Source: Actinomycetota bacterium | Lineage (GTDB): Bacteria > Actinomycetota > Thermoleophilia > Gaiellales > F1-60-MAGs149 | Reading direction: 5' to 3' | DNA: 64,000 nucleotides | NCBI GenBank assembly: GCA_016870485.1 | Contig: VGBM01000003.1 | Span: 62,001-126,000, forward strand | Shown: positions 8,011 to 15,814 of the stretch, in pieces | Numbering within the stretch: the first letter of the stretch is position 1 | Layout: the number at the start of each line of letters is the position of its first letter | Position numbers and translations under genes: made by a program | The notes under the pieces: model-generated | Databases searched by the model: none | The model's input: the letters and a program-made list of their open reading frames with translations, nothing else | What the model was told of the DNA's origin: nothing

Positions 8011-8978
8011 GCGCCGTCGGCTACGCGGACCTCCTGGCCGTCGGCCCGGTGCGCGGCTACCTCGCGCGCATCGAGGAGCGCCTCGCGGCGGACGTCGCCT
8101 GGGTCGGCGGGTCGACGGCGGCGACCGCCGCCGAGACGCTCGCCGCCGGCGGCAAGCGCCTGCGCCCCCTGCTCGTGCTCCTGTCGGCCCCGGCCACGCG
8201 GCAGGGCGACGACGCGCTGGTGCGCGCCGGCAGTGCCGTCGAGCTGGTGCACATGGCGACGCTCGTCCACGACGACGTGCTCGACCACGCGGCGCTGCGC
8301 CGCGGCCGCCCCACCGTGTGGGCGCAGCACGGCGAGCGCATCGCGGGCGCGACCGGCGACATGCTGTTCGCGCGGGCCTTCGGGGTGCTCGCCGAGACGG
8401 GCGACAGCGACTGCCTGGCCCTGCTCGCGCAGGCCGCGCTCGGGCTGTCCGAGGGCGAGGCGCTGCAGATGCTGCAGACACGCGACCCGGGCACGACCCC
8501 GGAGCGCTACTACGAGCGCTGCACCCTCAAGACCGGGCGGCTGTTCGCGGCGGCCTGCGCGCTCGGCGGCCGCCTCGGCGGCCTCGACCCGGCCGACGTC
8601 GACGCGCTCGCCGAGTACGGCCGCCTGCTCGGCCTCGCCTTCCAGGTCGCCGACGACATCCTCGACTGCGAGGGCACGGCGTCCGCGACCGGCAAGGCGG
8701 TCGGCACGGACCTGATCGGCGGCACGGCGACCCTGCCGCTCCTCCTCGCCGGCGCGCGCGAGCCCCGCATCGCCGACGCCCTGCGCCGGGAGCCGGCGCC
8801 CGACGACGTGCCGGCCCTGCTCGCCCTCGTCGCCAAGACCGGCGCGCTCGACGACGCGCGCGACGCCGCGCGCGAGCTGGTGCGCGCGGCCGAGGACTCC
8901 CTCGACCGCGTCAACGGCGACCTCGACACGGCCCCCCTGCGGATGGTCGTCCGCGGGGTGGTGGACCGCGATACCTAG
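8007..8978 (+). CDS. Trans-polyprenyl diphosphate synthase for the menaquinone side chain
   Basis: Chain-elongates allylic diphosphates with isopentenyl diphosphate. The 323-aa protein carries GGKRLRP (48-54), the first Asp-rich motif LVHDDVLDHAALRRGRPT (DDVLD 89-93) and the second, VADDILDCEGT (DDILD 216-220). Both metal-binding motifs are intact, so it should be active alone. Position between menG and mqnE argues for a long-chain (hepta- to nonaprenyl) product, but chain length cannot be read reliably from the sequence. It is a homologue of hepT/ispB/gerCC. Confidence 0.92.
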   Translation: MSAVGYADLLAVGPVRGYLARIEERLAADVAWVGGSTAATAAETLAAGGKRLRPLLVLLSAPATRQGDDALVRAGSAVELVHMATLVHDDVLDHAALRRGRPTVWAQHGERIAGATGDMLFARAFGVLAETGDSDCLALLAQAALGLSEGEALQMLQTRDPGTTPERYYERCTLKTGRLFAAACALGGRLGGLDPADVDALAEYGRLLGLAFQVADDILDCEGTASATGKAVGTDLIGGTATLPLLLAGAREPRIADALRREPAPDDVPALLALVAKTGALDDARDAARELVRAAEDSLDRVNGDLDTAPLRMVVRGVVDRDT

Positions 8979-8991
8979 GACGAAGGGCGAC

Positions 8992-10107
8992 ATGGCCACC
9001 ATCAGCGCGAAGAGCACCGAGCTGCGGGAGATCCGCGAGAAGGTGGAGGCGGGCGAGCGCCTCGACCTCGACGACGGCATCGCGCTGCTCGAGTCGCACG
9101 ACGTGCTCGAGCTCGGGGCGCTCGCCGACCTCGCCCGCCGGCTCCGCGGCGGCACCGACGACGTCTACTTCGTCAACAACCTGTACCTCAACCACACGAC
9201 GATCTGCCGGGTGAAGTGCAAGTTCTGCGCGTTCGCGCGCACCTCGAAGCAGGCCGACGCCGTGATCTGGGACATCGACGAGCTCGTCCGACATGCGCAG
9301 GCGGTGCGCGAGCACCAGGACTTCACCGAGATCCACATGGTCGGCGGCGAGAACCCGCACCTCGACTTCCAGTACTACGTCGACATCACGCGGGCCCTCA
9401 AGGCGGGCCTGCCCGGCGTCCAGCTGAAGCTGTTCACCGCGTCCGAGATCCACCACATGACGACGCTGTCGGGCCTCGACCACGGCGAGGTCCTCGACCA
9501 GCTGATCGCGGCGGGCCTCGACACGCTCCCCGGCGGCGGTGCCGAGGTCTTCGCGCCGCGCGTGCGCAAGATCATCGCGCCCGGCAAGGAGCCCGGCGAG
9601 TCCTGGCTGCGCACGCACCGGCTCGCCCACGAGCGCGGCCTGAAGACGCACTGCACGATGCTCTACAACCACGTCGAGACGTACGAGGAGCGGATCGAGC
9701 ACCTGCTCGCCCTGCGCGACCTCCAGGACGACACGGGCGGCTTCATGGCCTTCATCCCGCTGCCCTTCCACCCGCAGAACACCGTCTTCGAACGGCGCGG
9801 CTGGAAGTTCTCGACGGGGCAGGACGACCTCAAGATGATCGCCGTCTCGCGGCTGATGCTCGACAACATCGAGCACGTCAAGGCGTACTGGATCATGATC
9901 TCGACCCCGCTCGCCCAGGTCGCGCTGTCCTTCGGCGCGAACGACATCCAGGGCACGGTCGTCGAGGAGCAGATCGCCCACGCCGCCGGCGCCGTCACCC
10001 CGACGGAGGAGAAGGTCGAGGCGCTCGTGCGCGTGATCCAGGAGGCCGGCAAGGTGCCGGTCCAGCGCGACACCTTCTACCGCGAGCTGCGGCGGTGGGA
10101 CCCGTGA
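8992..10107 (+). CDS. mqnE: Aminofutalosine synthase (radical SAM)
   Basis: Joins the MqnA product to an adenosyl radical to form 6-amino-6-deoxyfutalosine. The 371-aa protein has the radical-SAM cluster CRVKCKFC (C72, C76, C79). It is assigned MqnE rather than MqnC from LPGGGAEVF, from GGFMAFIPLPFHPQNT, and from AYWIMIS near the C-terminal part. A GGGCGAC sequence lies close upstream of ATG 8992. Its stop overlaps the mqnA GTG (GTGA). Confidence 0.93.
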   Translation: MATISAKSTELREIREKVEAGERLDLDDGIALLESHDVLELGALADLARRLRGGTDDVYFVNNLYLNHTTICRVKCKFCAFARTSKQADAVIWDIDELVRHAQAVREHQDFTEIHMVGGENPHLDFQYYVDITRALKAGLPGVQLKLFTASEIHHMTTLSGLDHGEVLDQLIAAGLDTLPGGGAEVFAPRVRKIIAPGKEPGESWLRTHRLAHERGLKTHCTMLYNHVETYEERIEHLLALRDLQDDTGGFMAFIPLPFHPQNTVFERRGWKFSTGQDDLKMIAVSRLMLDNIEHVKAYWIMISTPLAQVALSFGANDIQGTVVEEQIAHAAGAVTPTEEKVEALVRVIQEAGKVPVQRDTFYRELRRWDP

Positions 10108-10898
10108 CCCCCCTCAAGGTCGGCCGTGTCGACTACATCAACACGTTCCCGCTGGCGTGGTCCCTCGAGCGCCGGCTCGGCGCGGGCGCGCTCGAGGAGA
10201 CCCTCGGGGTGCCGACCGAGCTCAACCGGCTGCTGGCCGCGGGCGCGCTCGACGTGGCGAACGTCTCGTCGATCGCCTACGCGGCGCACGCCGACGAGCT
10301 CGTGCTGCTGCCGAGCGTCTGCATCTCGTCGGACGGCGCCGTCGACTCCGTGCAGCTCGTGACCCATGTGCCGCTGCCGGCCGTCGGCTCCGTCAGCGTG
10401 ACCGCGCAGAGCGCGGCCTCCGTCGCGCTGGTGCGGATCCTCCTGCCCGACGCGGAGATCCGCCCCGAGGGCGAGGCCGCCGACGCGCGCCTGATGATCG
10501 GCGACGAGGCGCTCGAGAGCGCGATGACGGACGCCACCCCGCACCACGACCTCGGCGTCCTCTGGCGCGAGCGCACCGGGCTGCCGATGGTGTTCGCGGT
10601 CTGGGCGGCGCGCCGCGACGCCGACCCCGCGGCCCTCGTCGCGCTCGACCGCGCCCTCGCGGAGGCCGTCGCCGACGCCTCCGAGCACGCGGCGCTGGTC
10701 GCCGAGGCCGCCGCCGAGCGCTACGGGTTCCCGGCCGGGTTCCTCGCCCGCTACTTCGAGAAGCTGCGCTACCGGTTCGGCCCACGCGAGCAGGAGGGTC
10801 TCGCCCGCTACTTCGCGCTCGCCGCCGAGGCCGGCATCGTCGCCGCCGCGCCCGACCTGGCGTTCGCGGGCGGCTCTGAGCGGGAGGCGCGCGCCTGA
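10104..10898 (+). CDS. mqnA: Chorismate dehydratase
   Basis: Removes water from chorismate to give 3-enolpyruvylbenzoate, the first committed step of the futalosine pathway. The 264-aa protein shows the family start 'KVGRVDYINTFPLAW' and the substrate-loop region NVSSIAYA, with a periplasmic-binding-protein-like fold expected. GTG 10104 overlaps the mqnE stop, and TGATG couples it to mqnC. The in-frame open stretch upstream to 9216 is a shadow of mqnE. mqnB and mqnD are not in the window. Confidence 0.93.
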   Translation: MTPLKVGRVDYINTFPLAWSLERRLGAGALEETLGVPTELNRLLAAGALDVANVSSIAYAAHADELVLLPSVCISSDGAVDSVQLVTHVPLPAVGSVSVTAQSAASVALVRILLPDAEIRPEGEAADARLMIGDEALESAMTDATPHHDLGVLWRERTGLPMVFAVWAARRDADPAALVALDRALAEAVADASEHAALVAEAAAERYGFPAGFLARYFEKLRYRFGPREQEGLARYFALAAEAGIVAAAPDLAFAGGSEREARA

Positions 10899-12001
10899 TG
10901 GCCGTCGCCGAGGGCATCCGCACCGTCGAGGAGATCCTGGACCGCGTCCTCGACGGCGAGCGGCTCGCCGACGCCGACGCCCTGACCCTGATGCGCTCGA
11001 AGGACCTCGTCGCGATCGGGGCCGCGGCCCACGAGATCCGCAACCGCAAGGCCGACCCGGGCGTCGTCACGTTCATCGTCGACCGCAACATCAACTACTC
11101 GAACATCTGCGTGACGGACTGCAACTTCTGCGCGTTCTACCGCCAGCCGGGCGACACGCGCGAGGGCTACACGCTGCCGAAGCCGGTCATCTTCGCGAAG
11201 ATCCGCGAGACGATCGAGATCGGCGGCACGGGCGCCCTGATGCAGGGCGGCCACAATCCGGACCTCGGGATCGAGTGGTACGAGGACCTCTTCGCGTCCG
11301 TGAAGGAGCGCTACCCGTCGTTCCACCTGCACGCGCTCTCGCCGCCCGAGATCATGCACATCTCGCGGCGCTCGAAGCTGCCGATCGCCACGACCCTGTC
11401 GCGACTGCGCGACGCGGGCCTCGACACGCTGCCGGGCGGCGGCGGCGAGATCCTCGTCGACCGCGTACGGCGGATCCTCGCCCCGAAGAAGACGAAGTCG
11501 GACGAGTGGCTCGAGGTGATGCGCCAGGCGCACCGCCAGGGCATGTCGACGTCGGCCACCATGATGTACGGGCACGTCGAGACGCTCGCGGAACGGGTCG
11601 AGCACATGCGCCGCCTGCGCGACCTGCAGGACGAGGTGCCGGGCTTCCGCGCCTTCATCTCCTGGACCTTCCAGCCGGACAACACCCGGCTCGGGCAGGA
11701 GGTCGAGGAGACGCCGACCTCGTACGAGTACCTGCTCGTGCAGGCGATCTCGCGCCTCTACTTCGACAACATTCCGCACATCCAGTCGTCGTGGGTGACG
11801 CAGGGCATGAAGATCGGGCAGATCGCGCTGCACTTCGGCGCCGACGACCTCGGCTCCGTGATGCTCGAGGAGAACGTCGTCTCGAGCGCCGGCACGACGT
11901 ACCGGGCCTCCAAGGAGGACTTCTGCCGGATCATCCGCAACGCCGGCTATCGGCCGGTGCAGCGCGACACGTACTACCGCGTCGTCGACGACGCGCCGTA
12001 G
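10898..12001 (+). CDS. mqnC: Cyclic dehypoxanthinyl futalosine synthase (radical SAM)
   Basis: Cyclises dehypoxanthine futalosine. The 367-aa protein has the radical-SAM motif CVTDCNFC (C71, C75, C78). MqnC hallmarks are the MQGGHNPDLGIEWYEDLF segment, PGGGGEILVDRVRR, FISWTFQPDNT and the SSWVTQGMKIGQIALHFGA region. It ends the quinone cluster, and its 3' end overlaps a convergent membrane-protein gene by 28 bases. Confidence 0.94.
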   Translation: MAVAEGIRTVEEILDRVLDGERLADADALTLMRSKDLVAIGAAAHEIRNRKADPGVVTFIVDRNINYSNICVTDCNFCAFYRQPGDTREGYTLPKPVIFAKIRETIEIGGTGALMQGGHNPDLGIEWYEDLFASVKERYPSFHLHALSPPEIMHISRRSKLPIATTLSRLRDAGLDTLPGGGGEILVDRVRRILAPKKTKSDEWLEVMRQAHRQGMSTSATMMYGHVETLAERVEHMRRLRDLQDEVPGFRAFISWTFQPDNTRLGQEVEETPTSYEYLLVQAISRLYFDNIPHIQSSWVTQGMKIGQIALHFGADDLGSVMLEENVVSSAGTTYRASKEDFCRIIRNAGYRPVQRDTYYRVVDDAP

Positions 12002-12423
12002 GCCGGCAGCCCGCCGTCGCGGCGGAGCAGACGCAGGCGGTGCACGATCGCCGCGAGCAGCACGACGCTGCCGGCCAGCGCGAGGATCGGCTGCAGCGGC
12101 GCGAACCACTGCAGTGCGCCGCTCGCGCCGATCGCGAGGACGACGAGGTGGTTGCAGGTCGGGCAGCCGACGGCTAGGTAGGCGAGCGCGCCGCCGACGA
12201 TGCCGGCGCGGGTCGGGGGCCGGCAGCTGGTCGGCTTCGGCAGCGCGACGAGGACCGCGACGAGGACGGCGGAGGCGATCGCCACGGGCCAGTTCCACCA
12301 CTCGACGGGCGTCATGCGCTGGAAGAGCGGCGTCGGGATCAGGTCCGTGGGCACGGCGACGACGAGCACCGTGAACAGGCCGACGGCGATCCCGAACAGG
12401 ATCCGCTGCGCCCGCCTACCCAG
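11974..12423 (-). CDS. Small conserved-looking membrane protein with CPTCN motif
   Basis: A roughly 149-aa protein with four predicted spans; the third carries AVGCPTCNHLVVLAIGASGA, a Cys-Pro-x-Cys pair at the membrane face that could be redox-active or bind metal. I cannot name the family. The first ordinary start (GTG, 12369) would begin in the middle of the first span. A CTG at 12423 is preceded by GAGGAG at 7 bases spacing and adds GRRAQRILFGIAVGLFTV, a basic end plus a full span, so I prefer it. That start overlaps the rnd stop, suggesting an rnd-coupled transcript. The function is unknown. Confidence 0.65.
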   Translation of the reverse strand: MGRRAQRILFGIAVGLFTVLVVAVPTDLIPTPLFQRMTPVEWWNWPVAIASAVLVAVLVALPKPTSCRPPTRAGIVGGALAYLAVGCPTCNHLVVLAIGASGALQWFAPLQPILALAGSVVLLAAIVHRLRLLRRDGGLPAYGASSTTR

Positions 12424-13603
12424 CGGGGCGCTCCTCGATCCTGAGGTACGGCGCCTCGTGGTTCATCGACAGCACCACCTCGCCCGCCGCGAGGCGGATC
12501 AGGTCGTCGCCGAGGAGCTCGCGGCGCCAGCCCTGGCCGAGCGGGAGGTCGTCGACGCCCTCGCCGATGACGACGGCCTCGAGGAAGCGGTCGAGGTCGG
12601 CGCGCGTCGCGACGAGCTCGGGCGCGAGGTCCTGGTCGAGGCAGCGGATCCGGGCCATCGGGACGGCGAGGGTGGCGACCGCCTCGACGCGGCGCGCCAC
12701 GCGCTGCGGCACGGACGGCTCGGACGGGGGCGGGGTGCGGCCGAGGCCCGCCTCGACGGCGGCGAGCAGCTCGTCGGCCTCGCGTCCCGCGAAGCCCTTG
12801 CCGACGCCGCGGATGCGGCGCAGGTCGTCGGCCGTGCGCGGCGCGGCGCGGGCGATCTCCACCACGGTGGGGTCCTTCATCACCCAGGCCGTCGGCTGGT
12901 CGCGGCGGCGGGCGGCGCGCTCCCGCCAGGCGGCGACGTCGACGAGGATGGCCTGCGCCGTGGGCGAGAGCCGGCCGCGGCGCTGCACCTTGCGCCACGA
13001 GCGCTCGGGGTCGGCGCCGGCCGCCTCGGGCGTGCAGAAGCGGCGCTCGATCTCGGCCTGCGCCCACGCGCCGCGACCGCGCTCGTCGAGTCGGCGCCGC
13101 AGCTCGGCGACGAGGGCCGCGAGGTGGCCGACGTCGTCGGCGGCGTACAGGCACTGGGTGTCGGTGAGCGGGCGGCGGCTCCAGTCTGAGAAGGTCTCGT
13201 CGTGGCTGAGGCGCACCCGCAGGACCTGGTCGAGCAGGCGGTCGAGGCCGGCGCCCGCGGTCAGGCCGACGAAGCCGGCGGCGATCTGCGTGTCGAACAC
13301 GTTCGCCGGCACGGCCCCGAAGTGCAGGCCGAAGGCGATCAGGTCCGCGGAGGGCGCGTGCATCAGCTTCTCGACCGCGGGATCGCGGACGAGGTCCGCG
13401 ATCGGCTCGAGCGGCGCGCCGGCCACGGGGTCGATCAGCCAGGTCTCCTCGCCGACGGCGATCTGCGCGAGGCAGAGCACCGGCGCGTAGGTCTTCTCCC
13501 AGAGGAACTCGGTGTCGAGGGCGCACGTCCCGGCCGCCCGGACGGCCGCCACCACCGCGTCCACGCCGGCGGCGTCGGAGACCAGAGCGGGAGGCGGCGA
13601 CAC
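12416..13603 (-). CDS. rnd: Ribonuclease D-type 3'-5' exonuclease
   Basis: A DEDD-family exonuclease for 3' trimming of tRNA precursors and other RNAs. The 395-aa protein has ExoI ALDTEF (D30, E32), ExoII region MHAPSADLIAF, ExoIII CLYAADDVGHL with the Tyr and Asp, and an HRDC domain around 210-290 (WRERAARRRDQP.. LRRIRGVGKGF). GTG 13603 is set by a -10 box 6 bases upstream. The open frame extends 395 codons further upstream, but that is antisense to the DegT gene and was excluded. Confidence 0.92.
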   Translation of the reverse strand: MSPPPALVSDAAGVDAVVAAVRAAGTCALDTEFLWEKTYAPVLCLAQIAVGEETWLIDPVAGAPLEPIADLVRDPAVEKLMHAPSADLIAFGLHFGAVPANVFDTQIAAGFVGLTAGAGLDRLLDQVLRVRLSHDETFSDWSRRPLTDTQCLYAADDVGHLAALVAELRRRLDERGRGAWAQAEIERRFCTPEAAGADPERSWRKVQRRGRLSPTAQAILVDVAAWRERAARRRDQPTAWVMKDPTVVEIARAAPRTADDLRRIRGVGKGFAGREADELLAAVEAGLGRTPPPSEPSVPQRVARRVEAVATLAVPMARIRCLDQDLAPELVATRADLDRFLEAVVIGEGVDDLPLGQGWRRELLGDDLIRLAAGEVVLSMNHEAPYLRIEERPAG

Positions 13604-13609
13604 CTGCGC

Positions 13610-13615
13610 AGGGTA
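13610..13615 (-). promoter_or_regulatory. -10 box of rnd (leaderless)
   Basis: Reads TACCCT on the minus strand, 6 bases before the rnd GTG. It faces the DegT promoter, and both fit in a 48-base divergent region. Confidence 0.55.
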
Positions 13616-13638
13616 GCGCCACGTCGGGCGCCGGGCGG

Positions 13639-13644
13639 TACCCT
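13639..13644 (+). promoter_or_regulatory. -10 box of the DegT-type gene (leaderless)
   Basis: TACCCT, 7 bases before ATG 13652. Confidence 0.55.
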
Positions 13645-13651
13645 GTGGGGC

Positions 13652-14761
13652 ATGGGCGTGCCCCTGATGGACCTGAGCGGCCAGTGGCGGCCCCTGCACG
13701 GGCGGATCCAGGCCGCCGTCGCCGCGGTGATCGAGAGCGGCGTGTTCATCCTCGGCCCGAACGTGCAGGCGCTCGAGGAGGAGACGGCCGCCGACCTCGG
13801 CGTCGCCCACGCGGTCGGGGTGGCCAACGGCACCGACGCCCTGATCCTCGCCCTGCGCGCCCACGGGATCGGCGCGGGCGACGAGGTCATCTGCCCGGCG
13901 TACACCTTCTACGCGACGCCCGAGTCGATCGCCGCGGTCGGCGCGACGCCGGTCTTCGCGGACATCGACCCGGCCACGTACCAGCTCGACCCCGACGCGG
14001 TCGCCGCCCGCGTCGGCCCCCGCACGCGCGCCATCATGGCCGTGCACCTGTTCGGGCACCCGGCCCCGATGGGCGCGCTGCGCCGGGTCGCCGACGCGCA
14101 CGGCCTGCTCCTGATCGAGGATGCCGCGCAGGCCTACGGCGCCAGCCTCGACGGGGTGCGCTGCGGTGCGATCGGCGACATCGCCACCTTCTCGTTCTTC
14201 CCGACGAAGAACCTCGGCGGGTTCGGCGACGGCGGCCTCGTGACGACGCCCGACGGCGACGTGGCCGAGCGGATCCGCGAGCTGCGCTTCCACGGCTCGA
14301 AGGACAAGCGCACCTTCACGCAGGTCGGCATGAACTCCCGCCTCGACGAGCTGCAGGCCGCGATCCTGCGGGTGCTCCTGCCGGAGCTGCCCGGCTGGAA
14401 CGAGGCCCGCCGCGCCGTCGCGGCCCGCTACCGCGAGCTCGGCATCGACCGCTTCGTCGAGCCGCCCGCGGTCGCGCTCGGGGCGGAGCCCATCTACCAC
14501 CTGTACATGGCGCGCTGCCGCGACCGCGAGGCCGTGCAGGCGGCGCTGAAGGCGGCCGAGGTCGGTGCCGTCGTCTACTACGACACGCCGCACCACCTCC
14601 AGCCCGTCTTCCGTGACCTCGGCTATGCGCCGGACAGCCTGCCGGAGACGGAGCGCGCCGCCCGCGAGTGCATCGCCCTGCCGATGTACCCGACGCTCGC
14701 CGCCGACCAGCAGGCCGCCGTCGTCGGCGCCCTCGAGGCGTCGCTCGCGCCGATCGCCTAG
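13652..14761 (+). CDS. DegT/DnrJ/EryC1/StrS-family sugar aminotransferase
   Basis: A PLP enzyme that aminates a keto sugar nucleotide. The 369-aa protein has the family start region, GVANGTDALILALRA, IEDAAQAYGA for cofactor binding, and the PLP lysine in SFFPTKNLGGFGDGG (K186). It is followed within 5 bases by a DUF354 gene, then by a CapD-type dehydratase. Together, dehydratase plus aminotransferase would make a UDP-amino-dideoxy sugar for a surface glycan. The exact sugar is not deducible. Confidence 0.93.
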   Translation: MGVPLMDLSGQWRPLHGRIQAAVAAVIESGVFILGPNVQALEEETAADLGVAHAVGVANGTDALILALRAHGIGAGDEVICPAYTFYATPESIAAVGATPVFADIDPATYQLDPDAVAARVGPRTRAIMAVHLFGHPAPMGALRRVADAHGLLLIEDAAQAYGASLDGVRCGAIGDIATFSFFPTKNLGGFGDGGLVTTPDGDVAERIRELRFHGSKDKRTFTQVGMNSRLDELQAAILRVLLPELPGWNEARRAVAARYRELGIDRFVEPPAVALGAEPIYHLYMARCRDREAVQAALKAAEVGAVVYYDTPHHLQPVFRDLGYAPDSLPETERAARECIALPMYPTLAADQQAAVVGALEASLAPIA

Positions 14762-14765
14762 GGCG

Positions 14766-15770
14766 ATGCGCGTCTGGTTCGACCTCACGAACGCGCCGCA
14801 CGTGCCGGTGCTCGCGCCCCTGGTGCGCGTGCTCGAGGGGCGCGGGGCGGAGGTGCTCCTGACCGCCCGCCCCTACGGCCAGACGGCCGAGCTCGCGGCC
14901 CTGCACGGGCTCCGGGTGGAGGAGGTGGGGGCGCACGGCGGGCGCTCGCGGGTCGGCAAGGGCCGGGCCGCCGTCGGGCGCGTCCACGCCCTGCGCCGCT
15001 GGGCGCGCGGGCGCGGCGTCGACGTCGCGCTCGCGCACGGCTCGACCGACCAGCCGATCGTGGCGCGGATGCTCGGCTTCCCGGCGGTGACGATGTTCGA
15101 CTACGAGGGGGCGCGGCTCCAGCACGGCGTCAACTGCCGGCTGGCCGCGCGCGTGCTCGTGCCCGACGCGATCCCCCTCGCGGCGGTCACCCGCCACGGG
15201 GCGGCGCCGTCGAAGGTGGTGCGCTACCCCGGCCTCAAGGAGGAGTACGCGCTGTTCGGGTTCGCGCCGGACGCGTCGGTGCGCGCCGCGCTCGGCGTGC
15301 GGCCCGAGGCGCTCCTCGCCGTGCTGCGCCCGCCGCCCGAGCTCGCCCTCTACCACCGCACGCGCAATCCGCTCTTCGAGGAGGTGCTGCGGCGCCTCGC
15401 CGCCGACGCGCGCGTCGACCAGGTCGTCCTGCCGCGCACGCGGGAGCAGGGGGAGGCGATCCGCGCCCTCGGCCTGCGGCTGATCGTGCCCGAGCGCGCC
15501 GTCGACGCCCGCAGCCTCGTCGCCGGTGCGGACCTCGTGGTCTCCGCCGGCGGCACGATGAACCGCGAGGCCGTCGTCCTCGGGACGCCGGTCTGGACGA
15601 CGTTCGCGGGGGAGATCGGCGCCGTCGATCGGGCCCTGATCGCCGAGGGCCGGCTGCGCCGCCTCGTGCGGGCCGACGAGCTCGTGGTCGCCCCGCGCGG
15701 CCCGGCGGGCGTCCCCGTGCTGCGCGACCCCGCGCTGCTCGTGGACCTCGCGCTGTCCGGCCTCGCCTGA
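14766..15770 (+). CDS. DUF354-family GT-B-like protein
   Basis: A 334-aa protein with the DUF354 signature start MRVWFDLTNAPHVPVLAPL and the C-terminal ADLVVSAGGTMNREAVVLGTP motif, typical of GT-B glycosyltransferase-like proteins such as UDP-GlcNAc 2-epimerases. DUF354 proteins are regularly found in polysaccharide loci, but their biochemical role is poorly defined. ATG 14766 directly follows the DegT stop, and the upstream open frame is a shadow. Confidence 0.85.
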   Translation: MRVWFDLTNAPHVPVLAPLVRVLEGRGAEVLLTARPYGQTAELAALHGLRVEEVGAHGGRSRVGKGRAAVGRVHALRRWARGRGVDVALAHGSTDQPIVARMLGFPAVTMFDYEGARLQHGVNCRLAARVLVPDAIPLAAVTRHGAAPSKVVRYPGLKEEYALFGFAPDASVRAALGVRPEALLAVLRPPPELALYHRTRNPLFEEVLRRLAADARVDQVVLPRTREQGEAIRALGLRLIVPERAVDARSLVAGADLVVSAGGTMNREAVVLGTPVWTTFAGEIGAVDRALIAEGRLRRLVRADELVVAPRGPAGVPVLRDPALLVDLALSGLA

Positions 15771-15808
15771 GGCCTTGTGCGGCCTGCCTCATGGCCGGGA
15801 AGAGCACC

Positions 15809-15814
15809 TATAAT
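15809..15814 (+). promoter_or_regulatory. TATAAT box at the start of the capD-type gene
   Basis: A perfect TATAAT, rare in DNA this GC-rich. It overlaps the first candidate start (ATG 15813) and lies 10 bases before a second in-frame ATG (15825), so it may be an internal promoter giving a near-leaderless mRNA from 15825. Confidence 0.45.

Noticed and set aside
13604-14788. 395-codon upstream extension of the RNase D frame
   Set aside because: It runs antisense through the DegT gene, and the -10 box plus GTG at 13603 define a normal-length RNase D.
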